A stretch of DNA of 49,862 nt from Candidatus Binatota bacterium (lineage in GTDB: Bacteria; Desulfobacterota; Binatia; UBA1149; CAITLU01). The position numbers were made by a program, and so were the translations under genes. Shown here one piece after another: positions 16,559-25,348 of the stretch (positions are counted from its first letter, which is position 1; every line of letters starts with the position of its first letter). The notes under the pieces are model-generated. The model was not told where the DNA came from and ran no database searches. It was given only the letters and a program-made list of their open reading frames with translations. The stretch lies in assembly GCA_024276575.1 (NCBI GenBank), contig JAJRWY010000005.1, positions 1 through 49,862 of the forward strand, written 5' to 3'.

Positions 16559-19153
16559 TCACCTCCCACCTGTATCGAGATATCTACGAAGCGCCTCGGC
16601 GTGTTGAGATGCCGACATCGAAGCTGAATCCTCACTCCCGAGGTTCTCGGAAACCCACTGTTTCATCCGCTCTGGAGGCAATCCATAATCGCTGACCACA
16701 AGACTTTCGTCGGCTGGCCCCTCCGCACGCTGCACGTGGCAGGCATAACAATCGAACACTCCCTCGGGAATCAACGAATGGAAGGCTTCTTCGGCAGGCC
16801 CTGCCGATTCCTCAGCCTCGATGACGACTGGTCCGAGCCGGTACCCGTCTACATTCGAAAAATAATCGACTATAGCAGCCGCATCTTCTCCCGACAGGCC
16901 AAAGGAGGGCATACGCACGTCAAGCCAAGGCCGCATCCTAATCGGCTTCATCAAGAAGTCGAAAAGCCAGCCCTCCGTCACCTTCGCCCCTTCGCCCTCG
17001 AGTATCGGAGGAGCGAACTCCATAGCATCCTCCTCCTCTGTCTTGGCTGCATAGTAACGACGGATATCGCCCTCATAGCCGTCGAGACTATGACAACCCC
17101 GGCAGTTGTAGTGATCCATGAGCCTACGGCCATGAATCAACGTATCCATCCTCGCACTCTCTCCGGCAAGATAGGTCACGTTTACCCGCTGCTCCGTCTT
17201 ACTGGCAAGAAATATCAGCAACGCCTCGGCATCATCCTCACTGAAGCCGAAGTCCGGCATGTTTTGCTCTATGCGCTCCGTTGCGTACACCCGGGGAGCG
17301 AGCAGTTTGTTAAGAGTCCACGCGTCCCAGGTCTGCGCGATATCGGTTCGATTACCAAAGAACAACTCCTCCACCGGCTTGCTTCCGACAGTGGTCAACT
17401 CGACACTCACCCGTGATTCATCCTTGAAACCCGGGATCAGATGGCAACCATAGCAGCCGTATTTGCGGATCAGCTTCGCCCCTTGGGCGATCTCCGAAGG
17501 ATCCGCCAATTCCTTGCGTAGGGTCACATCACGCGGCGCCGGTGGGAGCGCTTTCAGACTCGACAAATATCTTTGAACGGAGGTCCCTTCCTCTTCAGTC
17601 AGTCGAAGGTTAGGCATCCTGCTGGCGGGTGAATAGCCCTTGGGATCCCTGATCCAGTTGTATATCCATCGAGTTCCGACCTTCTCACCGATACGTGAAA
17701 GGTTGGGCGCAACATCCCTTCCGTGCGCGACCTCGGCCGAATACTCATCTTCTGAGAAGCCGTGGCACCCCAAGCAACCCAGCTGCCGGGTCAACACCCG
17801 TCCTTCATCTACAACCGTCGAAACGTCCGGTTGCCCAGGCTGGGGAAGATCCGCGGAATCCAACCAATTCAGCGATTCTTCAAGCGAAGCGTCGATCAGA
17901 TATGCTGCAATCGCAACCGCCTCGTTCCGGGGCAGAAAGAAGTCCGGCATCATGCTACGGGGACGAAACTTACGCGGATCCTGCAGCCACGCGAGTAGCC
18001 ATTCCGGTTCAACCTTGGCAGCAATGCGCTCCAGCGACGGTCCGATCGGACGAAGTTCCTCGAAACCCTCTACCAGGTGGCACCCGCCGCAACCGCTACG
18101 CTCGAACAACCGTTCCCCTCGTGCGGCGATTTCCGCACCCTTGAAACCCTGAACGGACCGGTGGCAACTAAGACATCGAGACTGAACCTTCCCTTGTAAG
18201 TCCAGTAACGGATCTTCCCAAAACGCGACCTTACCGTGAGCCTGTTCCACGGAGGACATCGCGGGTCCTTGGCCGCCGTGGCAGGGCGTACACCCGAAAC
18301 GGCGAACTTCATGGTTCCCCAAGTAGTACTCACGATCCGGATGAGTCGCGAAGGGTTGCTCCAGATCTTCAAAGCCGGGCCGGTCGATCGCCACGTGGCA
18401 ATTCACGCAACGATCGACGCGATCAACCCAATTGCCGAAGTTGTCGCGGTCCAGGTCCTCCAAAACAACCTGTTCCACCGTGGGAACGAAAGCGACACGG
18501 CCCAACAGCGGCCATTTTCTCGACACACTGTCGAGTTGCTCGACCAGCCTTTCTCGACGACGCTCCATACCGTGCAACTCATCGAGAATCTGGCCCTCCC
18601 GCCCCTGTATATCGGCGATCCTACGTGCCAACTCGTCACGCTCGGCGTCGATATGCTCGAGCCGCTGCCGGGCCTGCTCTGCTTGCCCCTGAAGATCCCG
18701 AAGCACCGCACGTTCGGCGCTGTCGTCCAACCCGTTGCGCTCGGCGTGCTCGACATGGTACCACGCCTCCTCGACTTCCCCTTTGACGATACGCAGATCG
18801 AGATCCGCCTCGTTTCGCCGTACATCCAGCGCCGCGGCACGTTGGCGCAAATCCGACAACCGTCGCGCAAGTTCCCCTTGCGACAAGTTTCGGCGCAAGT
18901 CGGCAAGCTCTTGACGAAGACGCCGGTAATCTTCGTCGGAGGCTAGCGCATCGTCCTCCTTCTGGATCGCTTCCGTGTAGTTCTCAATGGCAAGCTCAAA
19001 GAACTGGGACTTGTAGCTCTTCCAAAGATGGCGTGAAAAAACGTCCTGCCAAACCGCCCAGGCCGTTCCCAGGGCCAGTAAGCAAACCAGGAAGAGAAAC
19101 ACCGCGCTGTAGGACCGCTTCTCTTCCTCGGGGATGAGCCCGCGTCCCTTCAT
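16559..19153 (-). CDS. Membrane-anchored coiled-coil octahaem cytochrome c of a bc-type complex
   Basis: This is the electron-accepting cytochrome c of the Rieske/cytochrome b operon. The ORF opens at 19243, but the ATG at 19153 has GGAGG seven bases upstream and clears the small gene at 19206-19361, giving 864 aa. Order: a membrane helix (about 15-36, AVFLFLVCLLALGTAWAVW), a long charged coiled coil (about 60-205), then eight CXXCH haem sites (CVNCH, CTPCH, CLSCH, CGGCH, CLGCH, CYGCH, CRGCH, CYACH). Four of these are followed by Met-containing motifs (MMPDFF, RMPNLR, MPDFGFS, MPSFGLS), as in class I cytochrome c domains with Met as sixth ligand. The rest may be bis-His. It should sit on the periplasmic side and replace cytochrome c1/f. 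The coiled-coil fusion is unusual. Confidence 0.92.
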   Translation of the reverse strand: MKGRGLIPEEEKRSYSAVFLFLVCLLALGTAWAVWQDVFSRHLWKSYKSQFFELAIENYTEAIQKEDDALASDEDYRRLRQELADLRRNLSQGELARRLSDLRQRAAALDVRRNEADLDLRIVKGEVEEAWYHVEHAERNGLDDSAERAVLRDLQGQAEQARQRLEHIDAERDELARRIADIQGREGQILDELHGMERRRERLVEQLDSVSRKWPLLGRVAFVPTVEQVVLEDLDRDNFGNWVDRVDRCVNCHVAIDRPGFEDLEQPFATHPDREYYLGNHEVRRFGCTPCHGGQGPAMSSVEQAHGKVAFWEDPLLDLQGKVQSRCLSCHRSVQGFKGAEIAARGERLFERSGCGGCHLVEGFEELRPIGPSLERIAAKVEPEWLLAWLQDPRKFRPRSMMPDFFLPRNEAVAIAAYLIDASLEESLNWLDSADLPQPGQPDVSTVVDEGRVLTRQLGCLGCHGFSEDEYSAEVAHGRDVAPNLSRIGEKVGTRWIYNWIRDPKGYSPASRMPNLRLTEEEGTSVQRYLSSLKALPPAPRDVTLRKELADPSEIAQGAKLIRKYGCYGCHLIPGFKDESRVSVELTTVGSKPVEELFFGNRTDIAQTWDAWTLNKLLAPRVYATERIEQNMPDFGFSEDDAEALLIFLASKTEQRVNVTYLAGESARMDTLIHGRRLMDHYNCRGCHSLDGYEGDIRRYYAAKTEEEDAMEFAPPILEGEGAKVTEGWLFDFLMKPIRMRPWLDVRMPSFGLSGEDAAAIVDYFSNVDGYRLGPVVIEAEESAGPAEEAFHSLIPEGVFDCYACHVQRAEGPADESLVVSDYGLPPERMKQWVSENLGSEDSASMSASQHAEALRRYLDTGGR

Positions 19154-19205
19154 ACCACTGCCTCCGCAACGCCCACAGCGAAACGCTTCGGTCCCGTCAA
19201 TCTCT

Positions 19206-19361
19206 TCATCCTTCCAAGCGGCGGCCGGTGTAGAACGCCGCAATGCTCATCAGCGCAACCGACACTTCCCTGGCCATCGATTCGGTCACTCCAAGGTACA
19301 GAGCCAACAGCAAGCCCCCGAGACCGGCCAGCTGCAGTCCTTTGGCAACGTAGAAACGCAT
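19206..19361 (-). CDS. 51-aa small membrane protein in the bc-type operon
   Basis: This gene is too short for the ORF track. It starts ATG 19361, seven bases after the cytochrome b C-terminal gene, and ends TGA 19206. The product begins MRFYVAKGLQLAGLGGLLL, has a hydrophobic helix (about 9-24), a second weakly hydrophobic stretch (about 32-43) and a basic tail ending in FYTGRRLEG. It lies exactly between the cytochrome b and cytochrome c genes, on the same strand and tightly spaced. This suggests a small accessory subunit like the PetL/PetN-type peptides of b6f complexes. That comparison is by position and size only. Confidence 0.65.
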   Translation of the reverse strand: MRFYVAKGLQLAGLGGLLLALYLGVTESMAREVSVALMSIAAFYTGRRLEG

Positions 19362-19367
19362 CGCCGC

Positions 19368-20201
19368 TCAGATGTTGATCCATGGAGTCACCATGATGTA
19401 CTTAACGTTGAACCCCTGGCGTAGCAGTATCTTCAGCACGATCGCTATCATGTTGAGAAACAGGAACGCGGTAAGCGAAAACCGCGCGGCCCCCCAGCGT
19501 TTCAGAAAAGCCCTGCCCTTCAATTTCGCTATTGCACCGTAGAGTGCAGCCGTGCCGAGAGCGAAGTAACCAACCACCACCGAAACACCGAAGGCAGCCG
19601 ACGCCCAGTAATCGCGGAAACCGAAAAGGTAAGGCAGGTCTACGGCCGTCATAGCGACAACCTTGTGCTTGTCCCATGGCTCCCATGGCCAGAACCAGTT
19701 CCACCCCGGTCCGCGCATGAAAGTCCCTACGATGATGAGAACTATCCACAACACATGAAAGCCGAGAACGAAGGTCCAGATCTCGAACTTGCGCTCTTCG
19801 TAAGTGTAGTAGCCGTTGCCCTTCGGATTGATGTCGATGTATGGCAACACCATGAGACCCAGAATGATCAGTACCGGAATTACGACCCCGGCGTGCCAGG
19901 GATCGAAGTAAACCAAGATCTCCTGAAGCCCCAAGAAGTACCACGGTGCCTTGGATGGATTGGGCGTGCGAGTGGGCGCCGCCGGCTCCTCCAGAGGCGC
20001 ATCCACCAGTATCGCCCACACCAACATGAAGGCAATCACCGCAAGCGCACAAAGAAACTCAATGCGGACTAGGTGAGGCCAAGAGTGGACCTTGTCATCC
20101 CCGGGGCCCTTGGCTTTGGAAATCGTCTTTTCCTTTCTCGCGGCGGCAGCGACTTGCTCAGGCGCGCGGCCGACGTCAGTCAGTACTTTTGGTTCAGCCA
20201 T
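19368..20201 (-). CDS. Cytochrome b C-terminal domain protein (subunit IV-like)
   Basis: This is the C-terminal half of a split cytochrome b, equivalent to PetD of b6f complexes. It helps form the quinol-oxidising site. The signature PSKAPWYFLGLQEILVYF, in the place of the PEWY motif, is clear (about residues 85-102). About five membrane helices follow, more than the three of plant subunit IV, as is common in bacterial versions of 250-300 aa. A long polar cytoplasmic N-terminus (about 45 residues, Lys/Asp-rich) precedes the first helix. The loop WNWFWPWEPWDKHK contains many Trp residues. The gene follows the cytochrome b6-type gene after 10 bases. Confidence 0.93.
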   Translation of the reverse strand: MAEPKVLTDVGRAPEQVAAAARKEKTISKAKGPGDDKVHSWPHLVRIEFLCALAVIAFMLVWAILVDAPLEEPAAPTRTPNPSKAPWYFLGLQEILVYFDPWHAGVVIPVLIILGLMVLPYIDINPKGNGYYTYEERKFEIWTFVLGFHVLWIVLIIVGTFMRGPGWNWFWPWEPWDKHKVVAMTAVDLPYLFGFRDYWASAAFGVSVVVGYFALGTAALYGAIAKLKGRAFLKRWGAARFSLTAFLFLNMIAIVLKILLRQGFNVKYIMVTPWINI

Positions 20202-20211
20202 GCCGCTTAAC

Positions 20212-20982
20212 TCACAGTGCCGGGCCGGAAAGGCCGTCTCTTCGAATGCGCCAGAAATGGACGATCAGCAACAACGAAGTCACGAGCGGGATGAAGATGC
20301 AGTGTAGAATGTAAAAACGAAGCAACGTATGGGCCCCGATTTCGCCACCCCCGAATAGGAAGGCGCGGGCGTCGTAGACTGGATTCACCCCCGTAAACTC
20401 TCCAAAAGGCCCCTCATGCCCCAACAACGGCGTTGCTCTAGCCATGTTGGATCCCACGGTCACCGCCCATATAGACAGTTGATCCCAGGGTAAGAGGTAG
20501 CCCGTAAAACTCAGCAGCAGGGTCAAAACCAGCAGGACCACTCCGACGACCCAGTTGAACTCTCTTGGCGGCTTGTAGGATCCGGTCATGAAGACACGGA
20601 ACATGTGCAGCCAGACCGTTATAACCATCGCGTGCGCCGCCCAACGGTGCATATTCCTCATCAACATACCGAAGGGCATGTCGAACTCGAGATACTTCAT
20701 GTCGGCATACGCATACTCCGCAACCGGCCTATAGTAGAACATTAGATATACACCAGTAACTACGGTAATTAAGTACATTAAAAACGTGATGCCACCCATG
20801 CACCAAGTGAATTTCAGACGAATACCGTGGCGGCGCACTTTGGACGGATGCAGATGCAGCCACACGTTTCCAGAGACCATCAACACCCGGTTACGGGGAG
20901 TGTCGTCATAGCCGTGGCGAAAAATTGATCGCCACACCTGGCTCGAGACGACCGCTCGTTTAAACTCGGACCACTTGCTCAT
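20212..20982 (-). CDS. Cytochrome b N-terminal domain protein (b6-type)
   Basis: This is the dihaem cytochrome b6-like half of the quinol:acceptor oxidoreductase. Two His pairs bind the haems. One pair spans [15 protein letters not shown] (first and last His, 14 apart as in b6). The other is RFYILH with the His of [12 protein letters not shown] (15 apart as in b6). Other family marks are [27 protein letters not shown] and the terminal DGLSGPAL. The 256-aa length and four helices fit. The start is ATG 20982 with AAGGAAGC upstream. The soluble N-terminal stretch (about 50 residues) is longer than in plant b6. Confidence 0.95.
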   Translation of the reverse strand: MSKWSEFKRAVVSSQVWRSIFRHGYDDTPRNRVLMVSGNVWLHLHPSKVRRHGIRLKFTWCMGGITFLMYLITVVTGVYLMFYYRPVAEYAYADMKYLEFDMPFGMLMRNMHRWAAHAMVITVWLHMFRVFMTGSYKPPREFNWVVGVVLLVLTLLLSFTGYLLPWDQLSIWAVTVGSNMARATPLLGHEGPFGEFTGVNPVYDARAFLFGGGEIGAHTLLRFYILHCIFIPLVTSLLLIVHFWRIRRDGLSGPAL

Positions 20983-21015
20983 AAAGCTTCCTTCGCCTCC
21001 GAGACTCCCCGTGGT

Positions 21016-21615
21016 TCAAACGCGCAAATAGGCGCCGGGCCGGTCCCAGTCGCCCTTCTCCTGCCGATACTTGACGCCAACGTCGACGAGCAGTTGCCCG
21101 TCTTCGGCAAGACTCACTCTCACTCGTTCAAGTGGACGCGGCGCCGGTCCCTCAAAATTGATGCCGGATCGGTAAAACCCGCTGCCGTGGCACGGGCATT
21201 TGAATTTGTCGTCGGACTTGAGCCAGCGCGGTGTACATCCGAGGTGCGTACATTTGGCAAACAGCGCGTAGATCCCGCGATCCTCCCGCACTATCCACAC
21301 GCGATAATCGCGTATGAACTTTTCGCTGACCTCTCCGACCGGGAACTCATCTATCATCCCAGCCTCGAAAGAGGTGTCAGGCCTGAACAATACCCTGGGA
21401 AAGGCGGACCTGACCGCCGCCAAGAGGCCAACCAAAGAAATCCCTCCGAGTCCGCTCCACGCCAAGCGCCCGAAGAAATCGCGCCGCGTCCACAACCCAG
21501 CGGCCGATTCATCCTCGATGGACCGGCGCAGTTTCTCCCTGGACTGAGAGTCTTGCCGTTGCTGACGCAACTCCTGCAACTCCCGCTCCGAGATCTCTCC
21601 CTTGACCTTCGCCAT
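21016..21615 (-). CDS. Rieske [2Fe-2S] protein
   Basis: This is the mobile iron-sulfur subunit that takes one electron from quinol and passes it to cytochrome c. The cluster ligands lie in CTHLGC and CPCHGSGF. A charged N-terminus is followed by a twin-arginine-like signal (TRRDFFGRLAW) and a single anchor helix (about 48-66), consistent with Tat-dependent export as usual for Rieske proteins. The 199-aa length is normal. The start is ATG with GGAGAAGC upstream. It is followed after 33 bases by the cytochrome b gene. The C-terminal tail (after VGVKYRQEKGDWDRPG) is a little extended. Confidence 0.95.
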   Translation of the reverse strand: MAKVKGEISERELQELRQQRQDSQSREKLRRSIEDESAAGLWTRRDFFGRLAWSGLGGISLVGLLAAVRSAFPRVLFRPDTSFEAGMIDEFPVGEVSEKFIRDYRVWIVREDRGIYALFAKCTHLGCTPRWLKSDDKFKCPCHGSGFYRSGINFEGPAPRPLERVRVSLAEDGQLLVDVGVKYRQEKGDWDRPGAYLRV

Positions 21616-21658
21616 TGCTTCTCCACGGAGCGCATCATCGCGAGGAGACGTGCACGGC

Positions 21659-22105
21659 TCAGTCGTCCGACGTCCGGCGCCCCGACCTGGGACCGGAGAA
21701 CAGCACCGCGAACAGACCTGAGACCATCAATACGGCCCCTGCGATCATGAGCAACACACCAATCGGGGGAATTACCGGGGAGATGACGAAGCCGACCGGA
21801 ATCAGCATCAGCCCGTAGCCTATACCCGCCCTGGCCGCTCCCCCCGCGCTGTGATCGCCGGGGTTTTCGGTCAACGGGCCGGACTCCGCCCCCTTCGGGC
21901 GGGCCGGAGCGCGCTCACGGACCAAGCTTACGGCATAGTCATGTAGCGCGTCTTTTTCGCGAACTGGGCAAGCCTCTATTACGCGGCTTATCTCGTCTGC
22001 AAGCTCCTCGAGCCGTTGCTCGACCGATTCCTCCTCCTGCTCTTCCTCAGCTGAAGAAAGCTCGCGGGTTTGCTCCCTGTCGCTGTTGGCGTTGGACACG
22101 CTCAT
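21659..22105 (-). CDS. Small membrane protein heading the bc-type operon, function unknown
   Basis: I do not recognise a family. The ORF track uses a TTG at 22150, and the ATG at 22105 (148 aa) is more likely. An acidic, Glu-rich N-terminal third is probably helical (EEEQEEESVEQRLEELADEI). A polar linker and two adjacent hydrophobic helices at the C-terminus follow (about 95-140, IGYGLMLIPVGFVISPVIPP, then GVLLMIAGAVLMVSGLFAVL), ending in an Arg-rich tail. It lies 43 bases upstream of the Rieske gene in the same direction, so it is probably part of the operon. A role in assembly or as an extra subunit is a guess. Confidence 0.65.
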   Translation of the reverse strand: MSVSNANSDREQTRELSSAEEEQEEESVEQRLEELADEISRVIEACPVREKDALHDYAVSLVRERAPARPKGAESGPLTENPGDHSAGGAARAGIGYGLMLIPVGFVISPVIPPIGVLLMIAGAVLMVSGLFAVLFSGPRSGRRTSDD

Positions 22106-22266
22106 GCGTTCCGTCGAGGGACAGCTATTACAATGCCGAAGCTCCGTCAACTCTTAGCTCTCTCTTGGCTCTCTCAGCGATCGGCTCTCAGCTCACTCGG
22201 CAAGAGTACGCTAACATTAAAGAGCCTTCATTGCCGGAAACAACGCTATCCGGAGATCATCCGTAT

Positions 22267-23001
22267 ATGCACCGTGGTTCCGCACTGTTGTTACGCCTAG
22301 CCGGCCAGCTACGGTCGCATACATACATCTGCATTTGCTGCGGCAGTGAAGGCGACCGTCGTGTATGCCCGAGCTGCCTAAGGACATCCGGAATCACAGA
22401 ATCATCCGCCATCAAAACAGCACCGGCCGGCCCCCCGATAAAGCAGTTACACTATTGTGCGGACTACCACATTCGAACCACCACAGACACTGGGCCAGCG
22501 ATCGAGGACTCACCGCTGGCAGTGGCGCTCCGGCGCTTCAAGTACTGCGACGACCGGCGCGCCGGACGAGCGCTAGCGGATTTGATGGCTCGCCAAACGC
22601 GAGCCCTGGAGCTAGAGTTCGACGCCGTGGTGCCCGTGCCTCTACACAGCAACAAACTGAAACAGCGAGGGTTCAACCAGTCCGCCTGGCTTGCCAAAGC
22701 CGTTGCCCGCAGTGCCGGCTCGCGTTTCTTTCCTTGCGGCCTAGTCCGGCGGTTGAGCGGAAAGCCTCAGTGCGGCTTGAACGGTTGTGAACGCCGGATG
22801 AATTTGAGCAGAGCATTTCGCGCCCAACGCGACTTCTCGATCTACCTGCGCGTATTGCTGGTGGATGACGTGATAACCACTGGGACCACCCTGAAACAAG
22901 CCGGCCGTGCGTTATTCGAAGCCGGCGCCACCGACATCCATTGCGCGGTGCTTTTGAACGCTTCGGGTCCCTCTCAGGCCCACGAGACGGCCTCCCCATG
23001 A
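22267..23001 (+). CDS. ComF family phosphoribosyltransferase-like protein
   Basis: ComF-type proteins are linked to natural transformation and to handling of imported DNA in other bacteria. The N-terminal part has a zinc-ribbon-like cysteine pattern (CICCGSEG, then CPSC). The C-terminal part is a type I phosphoribosyltransferase domain with the PRPP loop LLVDDVITTGTTL and the family stretch RGFNQSAWLAKAVA. I take ATG 22267 (244 aa) instead of the ORF's upstream start, because the cysteine ribbon then falls at the usual distance from the N-terminus. It diverges from the cytochrome operon. Its stop overlaps the next gene's start (ATGA). Confidence 0.88.
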   Translation: MHRGSALLLRLAGQLRSHTYICICCGSEGDRRVCPSCLRTSGITESSAIKTAPAGPPIKQLHYCADYHIRTTTDTGPAIEDSPLAVALRRFKYCDDRRAGRALADLMARQTRALELEFDAVVPVPLHSNKLKQRGFNQSAWLAKAVARSAGSRFFPCGLVRRLSGKPQCGLNGCERRMNLSRAFRAQRDFSIYLRVLLVDDVITTGTTLKQAGRALFEAGATDIHCAVLLNASGPSQAHETASP

Positions 23002-23549
23002 GCCAAGCTGATCGCGACCGCTGGGAGAAACGCCATCAGAGGCCCATGATCGCCGAGCCCTATGAGTCGGTGTGTGCATTGCGTCCGCGCCGAAACAAAG
23101 AAACCGCTCTGGACCTAGCCTGCGGCCAAGGACGCCACAGCCGGGCCCTTCTCGAAGCCGGATTCTGGGTGGTAGCCGTCGACGTTAGCGCTACAGCACT
23201 CGCCCATCTCGAAGTAATCGCACCGAGTTTTTCCGGCCGCCTGTTACCGGTTCAGGCCGACCTCGACCACTGGCCCTTCGCCGCTGACTGTTTCGACCTC
23301 GTAGTGCAGTGCGATTTCCTCGATAGGGCGTTGCTCCCGGCGGTCCGCGACACACTCAAACCGGGAGGAGTCCTGCTCCTCGACACCTTCCTCCACGGTT
23401 CGCAGCCGAACCGCAACGGTCCAAGCAACCCCGATTACCTCTTGAAGGCAGGAGAGCTACTCAGCCTGTTCGAGAACTGGCAAATTCTAGACTTACAAGA
23501 AAGCAGTGGAGAAGACTGCCGGGGAAGGATACTTGCACGTAAACCCTGA
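22998..23549 (+). CDS. Class I SAM-dependent methyltransferase (TehB-like)
   Basis: This small methyltransferase has a Rossmann fold. Motif I is ALDLACGQGRHSRALLE, the acidic residue at the end of strand 2 is in VVAVDVS, and a later strand is LKPGGVLLLDTF. The N-terminal DRWEKRHQR resembles the TehB/thiopurine-methyltransferase-like group found beside other metabolic genes. The substrate is unknown. The ATG at 22998 overlaps the comF stop, so the ORF-track start at 22941 is unlikely. The product is 183 aa. Confidence 0.85.
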   Translation: MSQADRDRWEKRHQRPMIAEPYESVCALRPRRNKETALDLACGQGRHSRALLEAGFWVVAVDVSATALAHLEVIAPSFSGRLLPVQADLDHWPFAADCFDLVVQCDFLDRALLPAVRDTLKPGGVLLLDTFLHGSQPNRNGPSNPDYLLKAGELLSLFENWQILDLQESSGEDCRGRILARKP

Positions 23550-23586
23550 CCAAGATGGCACCGAGGCGGGCAGGCGGTTTTGACAT

Positions 23587-23621
23587 CCTTCATGCGCTTC
23601 GATAGTCGCAGCGCATGAAGG
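23587..23621 (+). promoter_or_regulatory. Perfect 12-bp hairpin enclosing the purM start codon
   Basis: CCTTCATGCGCT (23587-23598) and AGCGCATGAAGG (23610-23621) are exact reverse complements around an 11-base loop. The purM ATG (23615-23617) lies in the right arm. No purine-rich ribosome-binding site precedes it. In the mRNA the start would be paired, so translation could depend on hairpin opening. Confidence 0.6.
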
Positions 23622-24655
23622 CGCGAACCGCAAAACTCAGCTACCGTGACTCCGGCGTCGACATCAAGGCGGCAGACCGCTTGGTTGCAAAAATCGCGAA
23701 ACTCGCCGCTTCCACGCGAGGACCGGAAGTCTTGTCCGGTGTCGGCCCCTTTGCAGCGGCGGTTCGCCTCCCGCGCGGGTACTCAGAACCGGTACTCCTG
23801 TCTTCGAGCGACGGGGTAGGCACGAAGCTCGCCCTGGCCAGACTGGCAGGGCGACACGACAGCATCGGCATCGACCTCGTCGCCATGAACGTCAACGACT
23901 TGATCACTGCCGGAGCTAGGCCTCTGTTCTTCCTCGACTACTTGGCCGTCGGCCAACTGTCCTCGGTAGACTGCGAAGCTATTATAGCCGGCATCGCCCA
24001 AGGCTGCAGGCAATCAGCAACGAGCTTGGTGGGGGGAGAAACCGCGGAAATGCCAGGGTTCTACCGCAAAGGAGAGTACGACCTTGCCGGATTCTGCGTC
24101 GGCGTCGGGGAAAAGAAGAAACTCATCAACGGGCGCCGCATAAGACCGGGGAATGTGATCGTCGGCCTGCACTCTTCCGGATTGCACAGCAACGGTTACA
24201 GCCTCGCGCGTAAGGCCCTACGCATAAACGGTCCCCGGTCTCTCGCTTCGAAGCTCCCCGGCTCAACGACGAGCCTGGAAGAAGAGTTGCTGCGGCCCAC
24301 CACAATCTATGTAAAGCCGGTGCTGGCAGCGCTGGAGAATTTCGATGTGCGGGGTATGGCCCACATAACCGGCGGTGGAATCCCCGGGAACTTGGTCCGA
24401 GCCTTGCCTCAGGGTATACGGGCAGTAATAGACCGGTCCTCACTTCCGAACCTACCGATCTTCGATTATATCGAGAGGAAGGGGCACATTGACCGCAAAG
24501 AAATGGATGCCACTTTCAATTGCGGCATAGGCTATACCATGGTGGTACCCGCCACCCAGGCCACCGCTCTATGCCGCTTCATGCGCCGGCGGCGCGTGAA
24601 GGCTAGCGCAATAGGACACGTTGAATCCGGTCGGCGGCGGGTTCGCTATGAGTAA
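23615..24655 (+). CDS. purM: Phosphoribosylformylglycinamidine cyclo-ligase
   Basis: PurM is the AIR synthetase, the fifth step of purine synthesis: FGAM + ATP to AIR. The 346 aa match the family. Marks are SYRDSGVDI at the N-terminus, SSSDGVGTKLALA, the dimer/ATP region MNVNDLITAGARPLFFLDYLAVG, VGGETAEMPGFY and HITGGGIPGNLVRALP. The ATG at 23615 is the only start that keeps the conserved N-terminus, and it sits inside a perfect hairpin. The gene overlaps purN by eight bases, as the pair commonly does. Confidence 0.97.
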   Translation: MKARTAKLSYRDSGVDIKAADRLVAKIAKLAASTRGPEVLSGVGPFAAAVRLPRGYSEPVLLSSSDGVGTKLALARLAGRHDSIGIDLVAMNVNDLITAGARPLFFLDYLAVGQLSSVDCEAIIAGIAQGCRQSATSLVGGETAEMPGFYRKGEYDLAGFCVGVGEKKKLINGRRIRPGNVIVGLHSSGLHSNGYSLARKALRINGPRSLASKLPGSTTSLEEELLRPTTIYVKPVLAALENFDVRGMAHITGGGIPGNLVRALPQGIRAVIDRSSLPNLPIFDYIERKGHIDRKEMDATFNCGIGYTMVVPATQATALCRFMRRRRVKASAIGHVESGRRRVRYE

Positions 24656-25331
24656 ATACGAGGACAACAGCAACAGCCGTCTTAGAATCGGGATTCTCGC
24701 TTCGGGCACGGGCTCAAATTTCGACGCAATCGCGGAAGCCATCGACTCTGGACGCGTAGATGCCGATATCAGTGTCCTACTGTGCAATCGGCCCGAAGCC
24801 AAAGTACTCGACAAAGCCAAGGCCCGCGGGGTCTGCGTTGAAATCCTGCGCCACGGAGATTTCGACACTAGGGAGTCATTCGACGCCGCCTTGGCGGACA
24901 TTCTCGACCACGCCGAGGTCGGCCTAGTCGTCCTGGCCGGCTTCGACCGCATCATCTCCGCGACGTTGCTCAGGCGCTTTCCAAACCGCGTCATCAATAT
25001 CCACCCGGCCTTGTTGCCCGCCTTCAAGGGAACCGACGCGCAAGGACAGGCCGCGGCCTACGGTGTCGCAATCGCGGGGGCTACCGTGCATTTCGTAGAC
25101 GAAGATGTCGACCATGGGGCCATCATCATTCAAGCAGCCGTGCCGGTAGCTCCGGGAGAAGCCGCAAATTCAGTGCGCCAAAGAATTCTCGCACAAGAGC
25201 ACAGGATTTATCCTTACGCCGTGCAACTCTTCGCCGAGGGCCGCCTGAGTATCGTTGGCCGGAAAGTCATTGTAAAAGGCCGCAAATCCCCAGGAGACGA
25301 GGCCGTAATCAGCCCGCCACTGCCCGATTGA
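24648..25331 (+). CDS. purN: Phosphoribosylglycinamide formyltransferase
   Basis: PurN is the GAR transformylase, using 10-formyl-THF in the third purine step. Conserved features are IGILASGTGSNFDAI, the active-site region INIHPALLPAFKGTDAQ (His of NIHP) and the catalytic Asp in DEDVDHGAII. ATG 24648 is preferred over the TTG at 24621, giving 227 aa and an eight-base overlap with purM. The C-terminus (VIVKGRKSPGDEAV) is slightly longer than usual. Confidence 0.96.
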   Translation: MSKYEDNSNSRLRIGILASGTGSNFDAIAEAIDSGRVDADISVLLCNRPEAKVLDKAKARGVCVEILRHGDFDTRESFDAALADILDHAEVGLVVLAGFDRIISATLLRRFPNRVINIHPALLPAFKGTDAQGQAAAYGVAIAGATVHFVDEDVDHGAIIIQAAVPVAPGEAANSVRQRILAQEHRIYPYAVQLFAEGRLSIVGRKVIVKGRKSPGDEAVISPPLPD

Positions 25332-25348
25332 AGATTGAAGCAAGCGGT

